28,006 nt of DNA from NCBI GenBank assembly GCA_021812105.1, contig JAKAOQ010000005.1, positions 1 to 28,006 on the forward strand. Direction: 5' to 3'. A model generated the notes under the pieces. It was given only the letters and a program-made list of their open reading frames with translations, did no database searches and was not told the origin of the DNA. This document shows, one piece after another, positions 8,333-15,671 of the stretch. The position numbers and the translations under genes are program-made. Source of the stretch: Microcaldota archaeon. Lineage in GTDB: Archaea > Micrarchaeota > Micrarchaeia > Micrarchaeales > Micrarchaeaceae. Each line of letters starts with the position of its first letter. Positions within the stretch are counted from its first letter, which is position 1.

Positions 8333-9073
8333 TCAGTGTCTCTTTGCGCGTGCTCGCCTGTGTGTCGTGGTACGTGGCTTGGTCTCGCTCTCCATCGCAT
8401 TCATCAAATACTTTATCTCGCTGACGAACGCGTTCGACGAATTGAATACAAGCGCCATTCCGGTTACGCCGAATATTGTAATAAGCGATATCATGGACAG
8501 GAAGAGGCTGAAGCGTGCGATATTGGCAGACTGCTGTATGCCCACGGCGTACAGGTTGTTGCTCGAGTAGAGAGCGAACATTCCGACCGCGAATATAACC
8601 CAGAGCGCGAGGGCGCTGAAGGCGATCTCGTGGTACGTATGCCTGAATATGAGCAGCACCGATAGGTAGAATACCCAAAGGACTCCGCCGAAGCTGAAAA
8701 GGAATACCAACGGCTCTATGTAGTTGTTGAAGAAAAGCACAGGAAGGAAGAAGGCTATTGCGCCTATGGCGAGAACCACGATCCAAGCGCCCGTGTATTT
8801 GCTGTGTATTTTGTGCTCGTACTCGTCCATATACCTGACAGTTGAGATGTGCGCGCTTATGAGGCTGGAAACTAAGACGATCGTGGTTATAACTATCAGC
8901 AGCAGCCAGAAGGCGAACTCGGCGGCTATATTTACGTAGAGAAACGACGATAGCACGGCCGTAAAAGTCATTCCGATCGCGAGCGCTATTGCGAAGGTGA
9001 GCATGGAAATGCCGAGGGCGCGCCTGTATGAGAAAGCCCAGTACCTTCTGATGTGTTCTCTCGCGTAACGCAT
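8333..9073 (-). CDS. Six-helix integral membrane protein, unrecognised family
   Basis: 246 residues with six hydrophobic segments at about residues 21-46, 53-75, 95-115, 119-143, 149-171 and 187-210. The N-terminus is short and basic, and the cytoplasmic-looking C-terminal tail is very basic (THRRARAKRH). There are charged loops between helices 2 and 3 (YMDEYEHKIHSKY). No catalytic or transporter signature is evident, so no function is claimed. The overlapping frame 8289-9083 is rich in Arg and His with no membrane pattern and is a shadow. A palindromic TTTAATATTAAA at 9096-9107 is centred 28 nt before the ATG, which fits a leaderless mRNA. It stands alone between the polymerase operon and a divergent tRNA. 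Confidence 0.8.
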   Translation of the reverse strand: MRYAREHIRRYWAFSYRRALGISMLTFAIALAIGMTFTAVLSSFLYVNIAAEFAFWLLLIVITTIVLVSSLISAHISTVRYMDEYEHKIHSKYTGAWIVVLAIGAIAFFLPVLFFNNYIEPLVFLFSFGGVLWVFYLSVLLIFRHTYHEIAFSALALWVIFAVGMFALYSSNNLYAVGIQQSANIARFSLFLSMISLITIFGVTGMALVFNSSNAFVSEIKYLMNAMESETKPRTTTHRRARAKRH

Positions 9074-9095
9074 AGTAACACATTCTGCATACTCA

Positions 9096-9107
9096 TTTAA
9101 TATTAAA
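9096..9107 (-). promoter_or_regulatory. TATA-like box for the 8333-9073 membrane protein
   Basis: The element TTTAATATTAAA is centred about 28 nt upstream of the ATG at 9073, the spacing expected of a leaderless archaeal gene. It is symmetric and could also act in the tRNA direction, but it is too far (about 60 nt) from tRNA-Leu. Confidence 0.5.
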
Positions 9108-9160
9108 AAGCTTTCCCCTCCTAACTTCTTAAGTATCTGTTCTTAATCCAAGCGAATAAT

Positions 9161-9246
9161 GCAGGGATAGCAAAGCCTGGTCAAATGCGATGGGTTCAGG
9201 GCTCATTCCCTTAGCGGGTTCGGGAGTTCAAATCTCCCTCCCTGCA
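9161..9246 (+). tRNA. tRNA-Leu (anticodon CAG)
   Basis: A complete class II cloverleaf without intron. The acceptor GCAGGGA (9161-9167) pairs with TCCCTGC (9239-9245), with discriminator A at 9246 as expected for Leu. The D arm is GCA...TGC around AGCCTGGTCAA. The anticodon stem is ATGGG/CTCAT with one G-U pair, and the loop TTCAGGG gives anticodon CAG. A long variable arm (CCC...GGG) follows, then a T stem GGGAG/CTCCC around TTCAAAT. CCA is not encoded. A possible TATA-like stretch CTTAAGTAT lies about 27 nt upstream. Confidence 0.95.
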
Positions 9247-9299
9247 TACTTTTCACTCCTCGTTTCTCTATCAGTATTTAAGGTAGGAGAGAATAGCAG

Positions 9300-10100
9300 C
9301 TACCCACCTCCGCTCGTGTAATGCCTCATCATAACGTTTATCGCCTTGTAGCTTACCATGGTAACGACTACCTCTAGAAATATTATGGCCAGGTATAGGG
9401 ATGGATTTATCCTTCCAAAAAGAGTTTCTGTGGGGTAGTAAGATGCAATTCCTATCGGCAAGGCCACAGTGAAAACCATTGCAAGTATGGGTCCGTAGAT
9501 GACCAGAGGGTAACTGCCTGCAGAAGAAAGCACGCCGAGCAGTTTACTCGTAAAGTTTGCGCTCCTGAAAAGGTGGTACGAAAGTATTGAAAGCATTACA
9601 ATGAACAACACCATCGCAACCGATCCTAGCGAGAATAGGAGCAGGAAGGCAAACAGGGACATCACTGAAAAGCTTACATGGTACAGCGCGTATATGAATA
9701 TAGCTACACCGCTTATTACTCCAGCTAGCGAGGTAAAGGAACCGAAAGTAGAAAGCAGTATAGTTACTATACCATACGGACGCATAAGCCATGTATCCAA
9801 GTTCCCATGCCGCATCTCCTGCACCAATGACCACGGATTTACAAGTGTATAGATTAGGTTCATAAATATGGTTATTGTAGATGACAGGGCGAGGATCTGA
9901 AAATAATCCCAGCCAGCTATTCCTTTTGAAACGTTGTATATTATAGTAATTGTAATCAGGGCGTATAGGCTAGTGAAGCCTGAATAGATGAACCATATCA
10001 AAGACTGCAATCTGTACGTGAAGAAGGACCTAACCTGGTAGAAATTACTCCATAGGAGTAGACGCATGAAATAAAACAGGTTGTTGGCTTTCATATTCAT
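9300..10100 (-). CDS. ABC-2 type exporter permease, second permease of the trio
   Basis: 266 residues with about six transmembrane helices and the typical ABC-2 layout: an N-terminal amphipathic stretch (FYFMRLLLWSNFYQVRSFF), then TM1. The coupling region QEMRHGNLDTWLMRPYG at about residues 94-110 is the hallmark segment of the COG3694/DUF990-like permeases (charged-G-x-L/x-x-x-L-x-R/K-P). It is the partner of the permease at 10097-10930 and the ATPase upstream. The start overlaps the preceding stop (GGATGAATATG), so translation is coupled. The substrate cannot be told from sequence; lipid, glycan, peptide or drug export are all possible. Confidence 0.88.
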   Translation of the reverse strand: MNMKANNLFYFMRLLLWSNFYQVRSFFTYRLQSLIWFIYSGFTSLYALITITIIYNVSKGIAGWDYFQILALSSTITIFMNLIYTLVNPWSLVQEMRHGNLDTWLMRPYGIVTILLSTFGSFTSLAGVISGVAIFIYALYHVSFSVMSLFAFLLLFSLGSVAMVLFIVMLSILSYHLFRSANFTSKLLGVLSSAGSYPLVIYGPILAMVFTVALPIGIASYYPTETLFGRINPSLYLAIIFLEVVVTMVSYKAINVMMRHYTSGGG

Positions 10101-10930
10101 CCGCCTGCAGAAGTTATTTTTTTCCTAACCGACCTCCACGCAATAATTGTGACCAAGAGCAGTACTGCTATCCAGAACAGTCCCGTGAACATACTTCTTA
10201 TCGCCACGCTAGTACTAATCATCCCCAAGAATGTGGCGGCCGGCACGTATAACAACATTGGAAACGGAGTAAGCATCAGTATCTGATATACTGCATTAGG
10301 AAACAGTGTTAGTGGCAGGACTCCGCCTCCCAACAAAAGTATCACGCTCCAGGTTGAGTTCATTATCCCGTATATGTTTGTCAACTTTACGGCAAGCATA
10401 CCAATCATGAATCCTATCAGTATTACAATCGTGTATCCTATCAGTAGTTCTGATATTACAAGCATAATCGTCAATGGGGTGAGGAGTACATGGGAAAGCA
10501 GAAGCGCCGCAATAATTAACGGAATGGTGATAATTCCCGCGTAAAGAGCATCATCGGGCAGTCCGCTCATGAATACTTGTATAGGATACTTCAATGGTCG
10601 GGTATACGCAACGGCCAGGGAACCATTTTGGATATCCTCCTGCATGACTTCTGGAACTGAAAAGTTTATCACGACCCTGAAGGCGTAAAGCAGGAAGAAG
10701 TATACATACATTGTAGAAAGCGTTATGCCTAATATGCTTGTGGTGTTGGTGAAGTCGTATATAGCGGTCCATATGAAGATCATGAGTCCCGCCTGAAAGA
10801 AACTTGAGAATAGGGATAGCACGAAATCGGTCTTGTAGGCCAGAGTATTCTTGAGACCGATTGAAAAAACCGCGAGGTACGGTTCGACCAAACTAGTGAG
10901 TTTCACGTTTCCCGCCGATTTTCCTGTCAA
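10097..10930 (-). CDS. ABC-2 type exporter permease, first permease of the trio
   Basis: 277 residues with about six transmembrane helices. The segment MQEDIQNGSLAVAYTRPLKYP is the diagnostic cytoplasmic loop of the COG4587-type ABC-2 permeases. Together with the next permease and the ATPase it forms the known three-gene exporter arrangement (COG4586-COG4587-COG3694), in which the two permeases probably make a heterodimer. The ATG at 10930 overlaps the ATPase gene by 38 nt. A GTG at 10906, preceded by GGCGGG, is an alternative start giving MKLTSLVEPYLAVF and a 14-nt overlap. Confidence 0.88.
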   Translation of the reverse strand: MTGKSAGNVKLTSLVEPYLAVFSIGLKNTLAYKTDFVLSLFSSFFQAGLMIFIWTAIYDFTNTTSILGITLSTMYVYFFLLYAFRVVINFSVPEVMQEDIQNGSLAVAYTRPLKYPIQVFMSGLPDDALYAGIITIPLIIAALLLSHVLLTPLTIMLVISELLIGYTIVILIGFMIGMLAVKLTNIYGIMNSTWSVILLLGGGVLPLTLFPNAVYQILMLTPFPMLLYVPAATFLGMISTSVAIRSMFTGLFWIAVLLLVTIIAWRSVRKKITSAGG

Positions 10931-11891
10931 GATTTTCGTACAGTTTGCTAAGTATCGAAGTGAGGCTGAGCTCGGATACTTTATAATCGATAATGTAGTC
11001 TTTGCTGAGCATTTCTATGAACTTCCTGTCCTTCAGTAGGCCTGGCTTTACTTCTATACTTGCATATCCCTTTCCCTGATATAGTATCTTGCCGTAATGC
11101 TCAAGTCGTGGATTCGTACTCTCATCAAATTGCAGTTCCACTATCCTTTTGTCCCCAAATATGTGCTCGAGTTTTTTTCTGCTACCTTCGAATACTAATT
11201 TGCCTTTCTCGAGCATCAGTATGCTTTCGGCTATTGATATGTCCTCAACTATGTGTGTCGTAAGAAGGAATGTGGTCTTGTACTCTTTCCTCATCTCGAG
11301 CATAGCAGTTCTTAGCGCCGCCTTTGAGGACAGATCTACACCTATTGTCGGTTCGTCCAGAAATACTATTTTAGGCATGTGCAATACCGATGCAACGAAA
11401 TTGCATTTCATCTGCTCTCCAAGCGACATCGTCCTGACAGGCTTCTTGTAGACGTTTTCCAGGTTCAGTATCCCGATGAAATGTTTGAGTCGCTTTTCGA
11501 AGTCGCCCTGGTCTATGCTGTAAATATGGCTCATGAACTTGAAAGTGTCGTAGGCGGGCAGGTTCCAGTAAAGCTGGCCGTGGGCACCCAGCACAACGCC
11601 GATTTCTTTCGCAATCTTCATGCGGTATTCCCACGGGTTTAACCCCATAACACTTACAGTACCAGAATCCGGATAAAGTATTCCGGTAAGTATTTTGATG
11701 AGCGTTGATTTGCCGCTACCATTCCTGCCTATTAGCGCGGTTATCGAGCCTTCGGGTATGTTTAGGCTAATATTGGTAAGTGCTTTTTTGATGTAGTATT
11801 TCCTCCTTAACGAAGCCATAAAACCTTTCTTCTTTGTCTCGTAAGTCTTGAAGCTCTTCGAGACGTTTTTGACCTCTATAACATTAGGCAT
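10893..11891 (-). CDS. ABC exporter ATP-binding protein (COG4586-like)
   Basis: 332 residues from the ATG at 11891. Walker A is GRNGSGKST (55-63), the Q-loop region is near 97-110, the signature is MSLGEQ (155-160) in place of LSGGQ, and Walker B is IVFLDEP (175-181) followed by TIGVDL and a switch His in LLTTHIVED. A C-terminal domain of about 90 residues follows, as in COG4586 proteins. It powers the two permeases downstream. The longest open frame reaches 11933, but its first 14 codons lie inside the tRNA-Ser gene, so I chose MPNVIEVKNVSKSF. There is no Shine-Dalgarno in the 17 nt between the tRNA end and this ATG. Confidence 0.9.
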   Translation of the reverse strand: MPNVIEVKNVSKSFKTYETKKKGFMASLRRKYYIKKALTNISLNIPEGSITALIGRNGSGKSTLIKILTGILYPDSGTVSVMGLNPWEYRMKIAKEIGVVLGAHGQLYWNLPAYDTFKFMSHIYSIDQGDFEKRLKHFIGILNLENVYKKPVRTMSLGEQMKCNFVASVLHMPKIVFLDEPTIGVDLSSKAALRTAMLEMRKEYKTTFLLTTHIVEDISIAESILMLEKGKLVFEGSRKKLEHIFGDKRIVELQFDESTNPRLEHYGKILYQGKGYASIEVKPGLLKDRKFIEMLSKDYIIDYKVSELSLTSILSKLYENLDRKIGGKRETH

Positions 11892-11908
11892 AGTATCGCT
11901 TTTTTGAG

Positions 11909-12031
11909 CGCCGGGATTGGGATTTGAACCCAAAATTCCCAGAGGGAACCGGTTGCCTTGTTCGCATCACGGATCAGCTCTCGGGATACGGATCTCGAGA
12001 CCGGCGCGTTACCAGTTTCCGCCATCCCGGC
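11909..12031 (-). tRNA. tRNA-Ser (anticodon CGA) with a 39-nt intron
   Basis: The acceptor GCCGGGA (12031-12025) pairs with TCCCGGC (11916-11910). The discriminator is G (11909), as in archaeal Ser. The anticodon stem CCGGT pairs perfectly with ACCGG only if about 39 nt (11993-11955) are removed between positions 37 and 38, the canonical archaeal site; exons are 12031-11994 and 11954-11909. The mature loop is CTCGAGA, anticodon CGA (11997-11995). The long variable arm is TTCCC/GGGAA and the T stem TTGGG/CCCAA around TTCAAAT. The junction folds as a bulge-helix-bulge, but one of the four central pairs is C-A. Unspliced, the first GATCCG copy makes only a mismatched stem. Mature length is 84 nt; CCA is not encoded. 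Confidence 0.9.
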
Positions 12032-12044
12032 ACGGTGTAGATAT

Positions 12045-12064
12045 GATTATATAAGTATAAAAAC
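12045..12064 (-). promoter_or_regulatory. TATA-like element of tRNA-Ser
   Basis: The minus strand reads GTTTTTATA followed by CTTATATAATC just upstream of the tRNA 5' end at 12031. The first A/T box is centred about 29 nt before the mature 5' end, a normal position. Confidence 0.5.
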
Positions 12065-12187
12065 TGAACTGGTTGTGCGTCGAATGTGCTTGTTGAAACA
12101 ATAAACAGTAACCTGGGCGTGTGTTTTTATTTTTTACTTATCAAGGGATATGCGCCGCAGCTCGGAAAAGATTTAAGAATACGGCGC

Positions 12188-12199
12188 TTAATACATATG
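12188..12199 (+). promoter_or_regulatory. TATA-like box of the GT2 gene
   Basis: TTAATACATATG is centred about 26 nt before the ATG at 12219, and no Shine-Dalgarno precedes the ATG. Both facts fit a leaderless transcript. The rest of 12065-12187 holds nothing I can identify. Confidence 0.45.
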
Positions 12200-12218
12200 T
12201 TCCGTTAGAGCTGATTCG

Positions 12219-13784
12219 ATGCAGGAAACTATTGCGAATAGGCATACGCTGAGGATAGTAACCGTTGTCCTATTCGTGCTTCTGGCTGTTGCTGGCTTGC
12301 TGTTCTCAGCCTACCTTTTCGTCATATCGAAGAGCATATACATGTACGTTCTCGCCTCTGCGTTTCTGCTGCTCTCCGGCGTATCCGGTTTCTTCAACAT
12401 ATTCGCGGCGTACTGGTACTACAAGGCATACTTCTATCCAAACTATCTAAACAGCATCAAGAGAGGGCTAAAACCTTTGGAGGAATTTCCTACCGTAGCT
12501 GTAGCCGTGCCCGTTTACAACGAAAATCCAAGAACGGTAAAGAGAACACTATCGAAGCTAATGACCCTCGGTTACCCAAAGGATAGGATAAGATACTACC
12601 TGCTTGACGACTCCAACGTGCAAGAGACTATTGACGAGCTGCGCAGTTACAGCATGGAACACGGGATAGTATATCTCCACAGGAATAACAGAAGGGGATA
12701 CAAGGGAGGTGCGTTAAACGACATGCTCAAGGTATCGAAAGAGAAGTTCATCGCGGTATTCGATGGCGACGAATATCTAACAAACAAGAATTTCCTAATC
12801 GATCTGCTCCCGTACTTCCAAGACAAGAAGCTATCCTACGTGCAGACCGAAAAAAGGTCCGCGAAGGGCACGTTCTTCTCCGATTCTGTTGATCTGTTCA
12901 ACGCCTTCTTCTTCAGGTTCATTCAGACCGCAAGGGCGCTCCACAACACAGCGATATTCGCGGGTTCGTGTGGGATAGTCAAGAGGAGCGCCCTAGATGA
13001 AATAGGTGGCTTCCCCGAGTATGTTATAGAGGATACGTTCTTCAGTTTCGAATCTGACGAAAAGAACTTCAGGAGCCTTTACATCCCAAAGGTTTACGCA
13101 CTGGGTAGGCCGCTCGCCACCTTCACCGCACTGGTTAAGCAGCAGTGGAGATACAACTACGGCGACACGCAGTTCCTGCAGTACATCACTAAAAAATTCA
13201 GGGGCAAGAGAAGGATCAAGAACGTCACGGCCCTTTCTAGCATGGACTACATAGCGCACGGTTTCGGCCTCAACTATCTCTCTGTTATCCTGATAGTCTT
13301 CACGCTCGTATCGGTCCTGATAGTGTTCTCGGCCTTCATGCCCGCTACAATAACTATAAACAGGCTGATGAACTTTGACCTGAATAACATAACACTCGTC
13401 CTGGAACTGTTTGGTATGATCGCCTTCATACTATCATTCTTCATACCCGTGGTCATTACAAAGCTATACTTCAACTCTGTTAAAAAGGGCCTCATGATAT
13501 TCCTGCTCAACTTTGCGCTAGCCTTCGTCAGGCTGAAGGCAGCAATAGCGGCTTTGCTCAAGCTCGACCCAAAGCCGCACTGGCAGAAATCCCATGACAG
13601 CAGCAAGAGGAGCCTTATGGCATCGCTTTACAACACGATGTTCGAAATAACCTTCTCGTCCCTGCTCTTTGCACTGGGTTATGTGTCCGTGTTCGTCAGC
13701 GACAACGTCGCCGGGGGGTTATGGCTTGTATGGTACGGTGCGCTTTACGCTCTGGCCACGATATTCTTGCACAAGTATGGTTGA
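12219..13784 (+). CDS. Membrane-bound processive glycosyltransferase, family GT2 (cellulose synthase-like)
   Basis: 521 residues. Two transmembrane helices at about 11-36 and 41-66 precede a cytoplasmic GT-A domain, with more helices at about 355-375, 392-412 and 480-521. GT2 landmarks in order: VAVPVYNE (95-102), LLDDS (128-132) for the nucleotide, FDGDEY (181-186) as the DxD metal site, VIEDTFF (269-275) with the catalytic-base Asp, and QQWRYNYG (308-315), the Q-x-x-R-W-type motif that holds the acceptor chain in processive enzymes. It probably makes and exports a beta-linked surface polysaccharide or glycolipid; the sugar is unknown. It overlaps the DUF424 gene by 8 nt. Confidence 0.9.
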   Translation: MQETIANRHTLRIVTVVLFVLLAVAGLLFSAYLFVISKSIYMYVLASAFLLLSGVSGFFNIFAAYWYYKAYFYPNYLNSIKRGLKPLEEFPTVAVAVPVYNENPRTVKRTLSKLMTLGYPKDRIRYYLLDDSNVQETIDELRSYSMEHGIVYLHRNNRRGYKGGALNDMLKVSKEKFIAVFDGDEYLTNKNFLIDLLPYFQDKKLSYVQTEKRSAKGTFFSDSVDLFNAFFFRFIQTARALHNTAIFAGSCGIVKRSALDEIGGFPEYVIEDTFFSFESDEKNFRSLYIPKVYALGRPLATFTALVKQQWRYNYGDTQFLQYITKKFRGKRRIKNVTALSSMDYIAHGFGLNYLSVILIVFTLVSVLIVFSAFMPATITINRLMNFDLNNITLVLELFGMIAFILSFFIPVVITKLYFNSVKKGLMIFLLNFALAFVRLKAAIAALLKLDPKPHWQKSHDSSKRSLMASLYNTMFEITFSSLLFALGYVSVFVSDNVAGGLWLVWYGALYALATIFLHKYG

Positions 13785-14097
13785 TCGATTGATATACGCA
13801 AAAATACACGAAACGCCTAACGGCAACATACTCGCTATGTGCGACGAAGAACTGATAAACGAGGTAATAAAGGAAGGTATGGTAATAATAAACATAAAGG
13901 ACTACGCAGAATTCTACAAAGGCGAGCTGATAGGGGAGGGGGAGCTTGATAGCAGGTACAAACAGGATATATTCTCCGCCAACATAGTCGGCAGGAAATC
14001 GGTGGATCTCGCCGTATCAAGCAGAATAATACATAAAGAGCATATAAAGATCGTGGATGGTATACCTTACGCGCACGCCTACAGGGTAGACAAATAG
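13777..14097 (+). CDS. DUF424 family protein
   Basis: A 106-residue archaeal protein resembling DUF424: ILAMCDEELINEVIKEG near the N-terminus, a central FYKGELIGEGEL, then SANIVGRKSVDLAV and a C-terminal HIKIVDGIPYAHAYRV. The family is small, widely conserved in archaea and of unproven function. A longer frame starts at 13669, but its first 36 residues lie over the GT2 gene and look random. The ATG at 13777 overlaps the GT2 stop (ATGGTTGA), the normal sign of coupling. Co-transcription with the glycosyltransferase is likely but need not mean a shared function. Confidence 0.85.
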   Translation: MVDRLIYAKIHETPNGNILAMCDEELINEVIKEGMVIINIKDYAEFYKGELIGEGELDSRYKQDIFSANIVGRKSVDLAVSSRIIHKEHIKIVDGIPYAHAYRVDK

Positions 14098-14111
14098 ATG
14101 GAGATAATTTT

Positions 14112-14483
14112 CTATTCCTTGTCTCCTAGATCTAGTATTGCACGCGCTATATCCCCGTTGGATTTCTCTAGGGCGGCTCTAACTTCTTCCTCGCTTTTCC
14201 CGGTTTTCTCCTTGACCAGGTCTATGTCGTCATCGGTTATTTCGATGGTTGCGTCTTCGTGGGCGGCTTCGGACACCTTTTCCGCATCCTTTTCCTCTAT
14301 ACTCCCGCTAACCTGGAACTGGATCTGGCCCTGCATCTCAGTCCTCACGACCTGAGGATCAGTGATTACTATATTTTTATCCGGACCGTATATGACAACC
14401 TTTGTAGCCTCTATGTCTGTGGTCTTTATCCCCATCTGGTCCATCATACTCTTGAGCTTCCTAGGGTCTATGTTTGGAAACAT
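14112..14483 (-). CDS. nac: Nascent polypeptide-associated complex protein (NAC alpha)
   Basis: 123 residues. The N-terminal MFPNIDPRKLKSMMDQMGIK is the usual archaeal opening. A NAC barrel follows (about 20-60: IEATKVVIYGPDKNIVITDPQV) and then a C-terminal UBA domain (about 84-120: DDDIDLVKEKTGKSEEEVRAALEKSNGD, ending AILDL). Archaeal NAC is a homodimer that binds ribosomes near the exit tunnel and shields nascent chains. The gene is transcribed alone; the 75-nt upstream gap is A/T-rich, with ATATTTAAAGAATATAAAA on the minus strand as a likely promoter. It is convergent with DUF424. Confidence 0.96.
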   Translation of the reverse strand: MFPNIDPRKLKSMMDQMGIKTTDIEATKVVIYGPDKNIVITDPQVVRTEMQGQIQFQVSGSIEEKDAEKVSEAAHEDATIEITDDDIDLVKEKTGKSEEEVRAALEKSNGDIARAILDLGDKE

Positions 14484-14558
14484 TGCATCAACTCGTGTTT
14501 TGTTTTCATTTTATATTCTTTAAATATTTTTATCGTTTCTGTGTACGGCTAGGTACTA

Positions 14559-15149
14559 TCACCCGCGCGAAATGGTTGGAAATTTGGCACTTCCTACCTC
14601 AAGTATTTTCATACTGCCAAAATCTATTGTAGTAGCTGTTGCCGTTCCTATTTTAATACTGGGGCTGAAATGCGCGTACCTCGCGTCTACAGTTCCAAGC
14701 AGAGCAACCAGGGGGCCCTGATGCGTCACTGCCACAGTAATTCCATTTGTACTCTGTGCGAAACTCCTCATACGTGCCTGCAGACTATCCCATTTTTCCA
14801 TATCATTCTTGTATCCAAAATCAACTTCATTCACTATCGCCGCGTCTAAGTCGGCCTGTGATGGAAAGGTAATATTGTTCAGGCCGCCCATGTTCCATTC
14901 CCTAAGTCTGTCTTCTACGATTGGTTTCATTCCAAGCTTTTTTTCGAGTATTTTGGCAGTCTGCATGGTACGCAGTATAGGACTGGTGTAGAACAAATCT
15001 ATCTTCACGCCTTCGGGTATCGTTTTCGCCAGCGTCTCTACCTGCTTCACTCCTTCATCGGTCAGCGGATATCCGTCTATATCTGACGAAAGTGTATTTG
15101 TTACGTTAGCCTTGCTCTGGCCGTGCCTTATAAAAATTATTGCGCTCAT
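14559..15149 (-). CDS. Histidine phosphatase (phosphoglycerate mutase-like) family protein
   Basis: 196 residues. The catalytic motif FIRHGQSKAN has R8, H9 and G10. Further conserved points are the T-S-P-x-x-R stretch (YTSPILRTMQTA), the acidic proton donor in LREWNMG (E84), and the second catalytic His in VTHQGPL (H143). Members hydrolyse or transfer phosphate on small metabolites such as sugar phosphates, nucleotides or 3-phosphoglycerate; the substrate here is not predictable. It starts 10 nt after the pyrophosphatase-like gene stop and is probably co-transcribed with it. Confidence 0.9.
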   Translation of the reverse strand: MSAIIFIRHGQSKANVTNTLSSDIDGYPLTDEGVKQVETLAKTIPEGVKIDLFYTSPILRTMQTAKILEKKLGMKPIVEDRLREWNMGGLNNITFPSQADLDAAIVNEVDFGYKNDMEKWDSLQARMRSFAQSTNGITVAVTHQGPLVALLGTVDARYAHFSPSIKIGTATATTIDFGSMKILEVGSAKFPTISRG

Positions 15150-15159
15150 AAAAATCAGG

Positions 15160-15660
15160 CTATGCGATTCTTTTTAGCTTTACTTCTTTGGGCACCGGGA
15201 GGGGATCATCTGTTTTATACACAGAGATAAGTTTCTCTGCATCTCCAGCAGTGCCGATCCTTGTTATCTTTGACTTGTAGCCGAAATACTTCAGTATCAA
15301 ATCTTTTTCTGGAATCTGATTGAAACCGATGATTGGGATATTGTAGTCTACGCACACCACCTTATCATCGCCATTCTCCAAAGTTAGCAATGCAATAGGA
15401 CGCGCTCTGACCACTTCTCCTATTTGGAAAGCCTTGTTCGAATAAACAAGTGCGTCCAACTCTTCTTCCATAGTTGATCCTTTTTCCTTCATTTTTGTAC
15501 CCATAATAAAACCGTAGGCTATTGGTATTATTCCATCATTTATGGGAATAATTTTTTTAACCGGGCCGAGGTCTATCCATCCTTCGTCACCCATTCTACC
15601 GAGGTGTATGCGCCTGCTTTCACCTTTGGGCATCTCTATCAATACGTCTATGCTGCTCAT
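15160..15660 (-). CDS. Divergent inorganic pyrophosphatase-like protein
   Basis: 166 residues from the ATG at 15660. The family I soluble pyrophosphatase frame is recognisable: DVLIEMPKG (4-12), PIAYGFI (46-52), LDALVYS (68-74), GEVVRARPIALL (81-92), GDDKVVCVDY and KYFGYKS near 124-130. Manual alignment to the E. coli enzyme suggests several catalytic positions changed: the KYE residues read R-I-H, the D-G-D-P-x-D metal loop reads M-E-E-E-L-D with only the last Asp kept, and the Arg after the DR position is not evident. It could be an altered or inactive enzyme. The longer frame to 15735 runs into tRNA-Ala, which ends 11 nt before this ATG. There is no Shine-Dalgarno. Confidence 0.75.
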   Translation of the reverse strand: MSSIDVLIEMPKGESRRIHLGRMGDEGWIDLGPVKKIIPINDGIIPIAYGFIMGTKMKEKGSTMEEELDALVYSNKAFQIGEVVRARPIALLTLENGDDKVVCVDYNIPIIGFNQIPEKDLILKYFGYKSKITRIGTAGDAEKLISVYKTDDPLPVPKEVKLKRIA

Positions 15661-15671
15661 AAAAACGCCAG

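Noticed and set aside
8289..9083. 264-residue minus-strand frame overlapping the membrane protein
   Set aside because: It is Arg/His-rich with no domain pattern, while the other frame shows six clear membrane helices and a well-placed TATA box.
11892..11933. N-terminal extension of the ABC ATPase
   Set aside because: It lies partly within the tRNA-Ser gene, and family members begin at the VIEVKNVSKSF region.
11909..12031. tRNA-Ser as an unspliced or degenerate tRNA gene
   Set aside because: Removing 39 nt at 37/38 restores every stem perfectly, with Ser-type discriminator and variable arm.
13669..13776. 36-residue upstream extension of DUF424
   Set aside because: It overlies the GT2 coding region in another frame; the coupled ATG at 13777 fits the family length.
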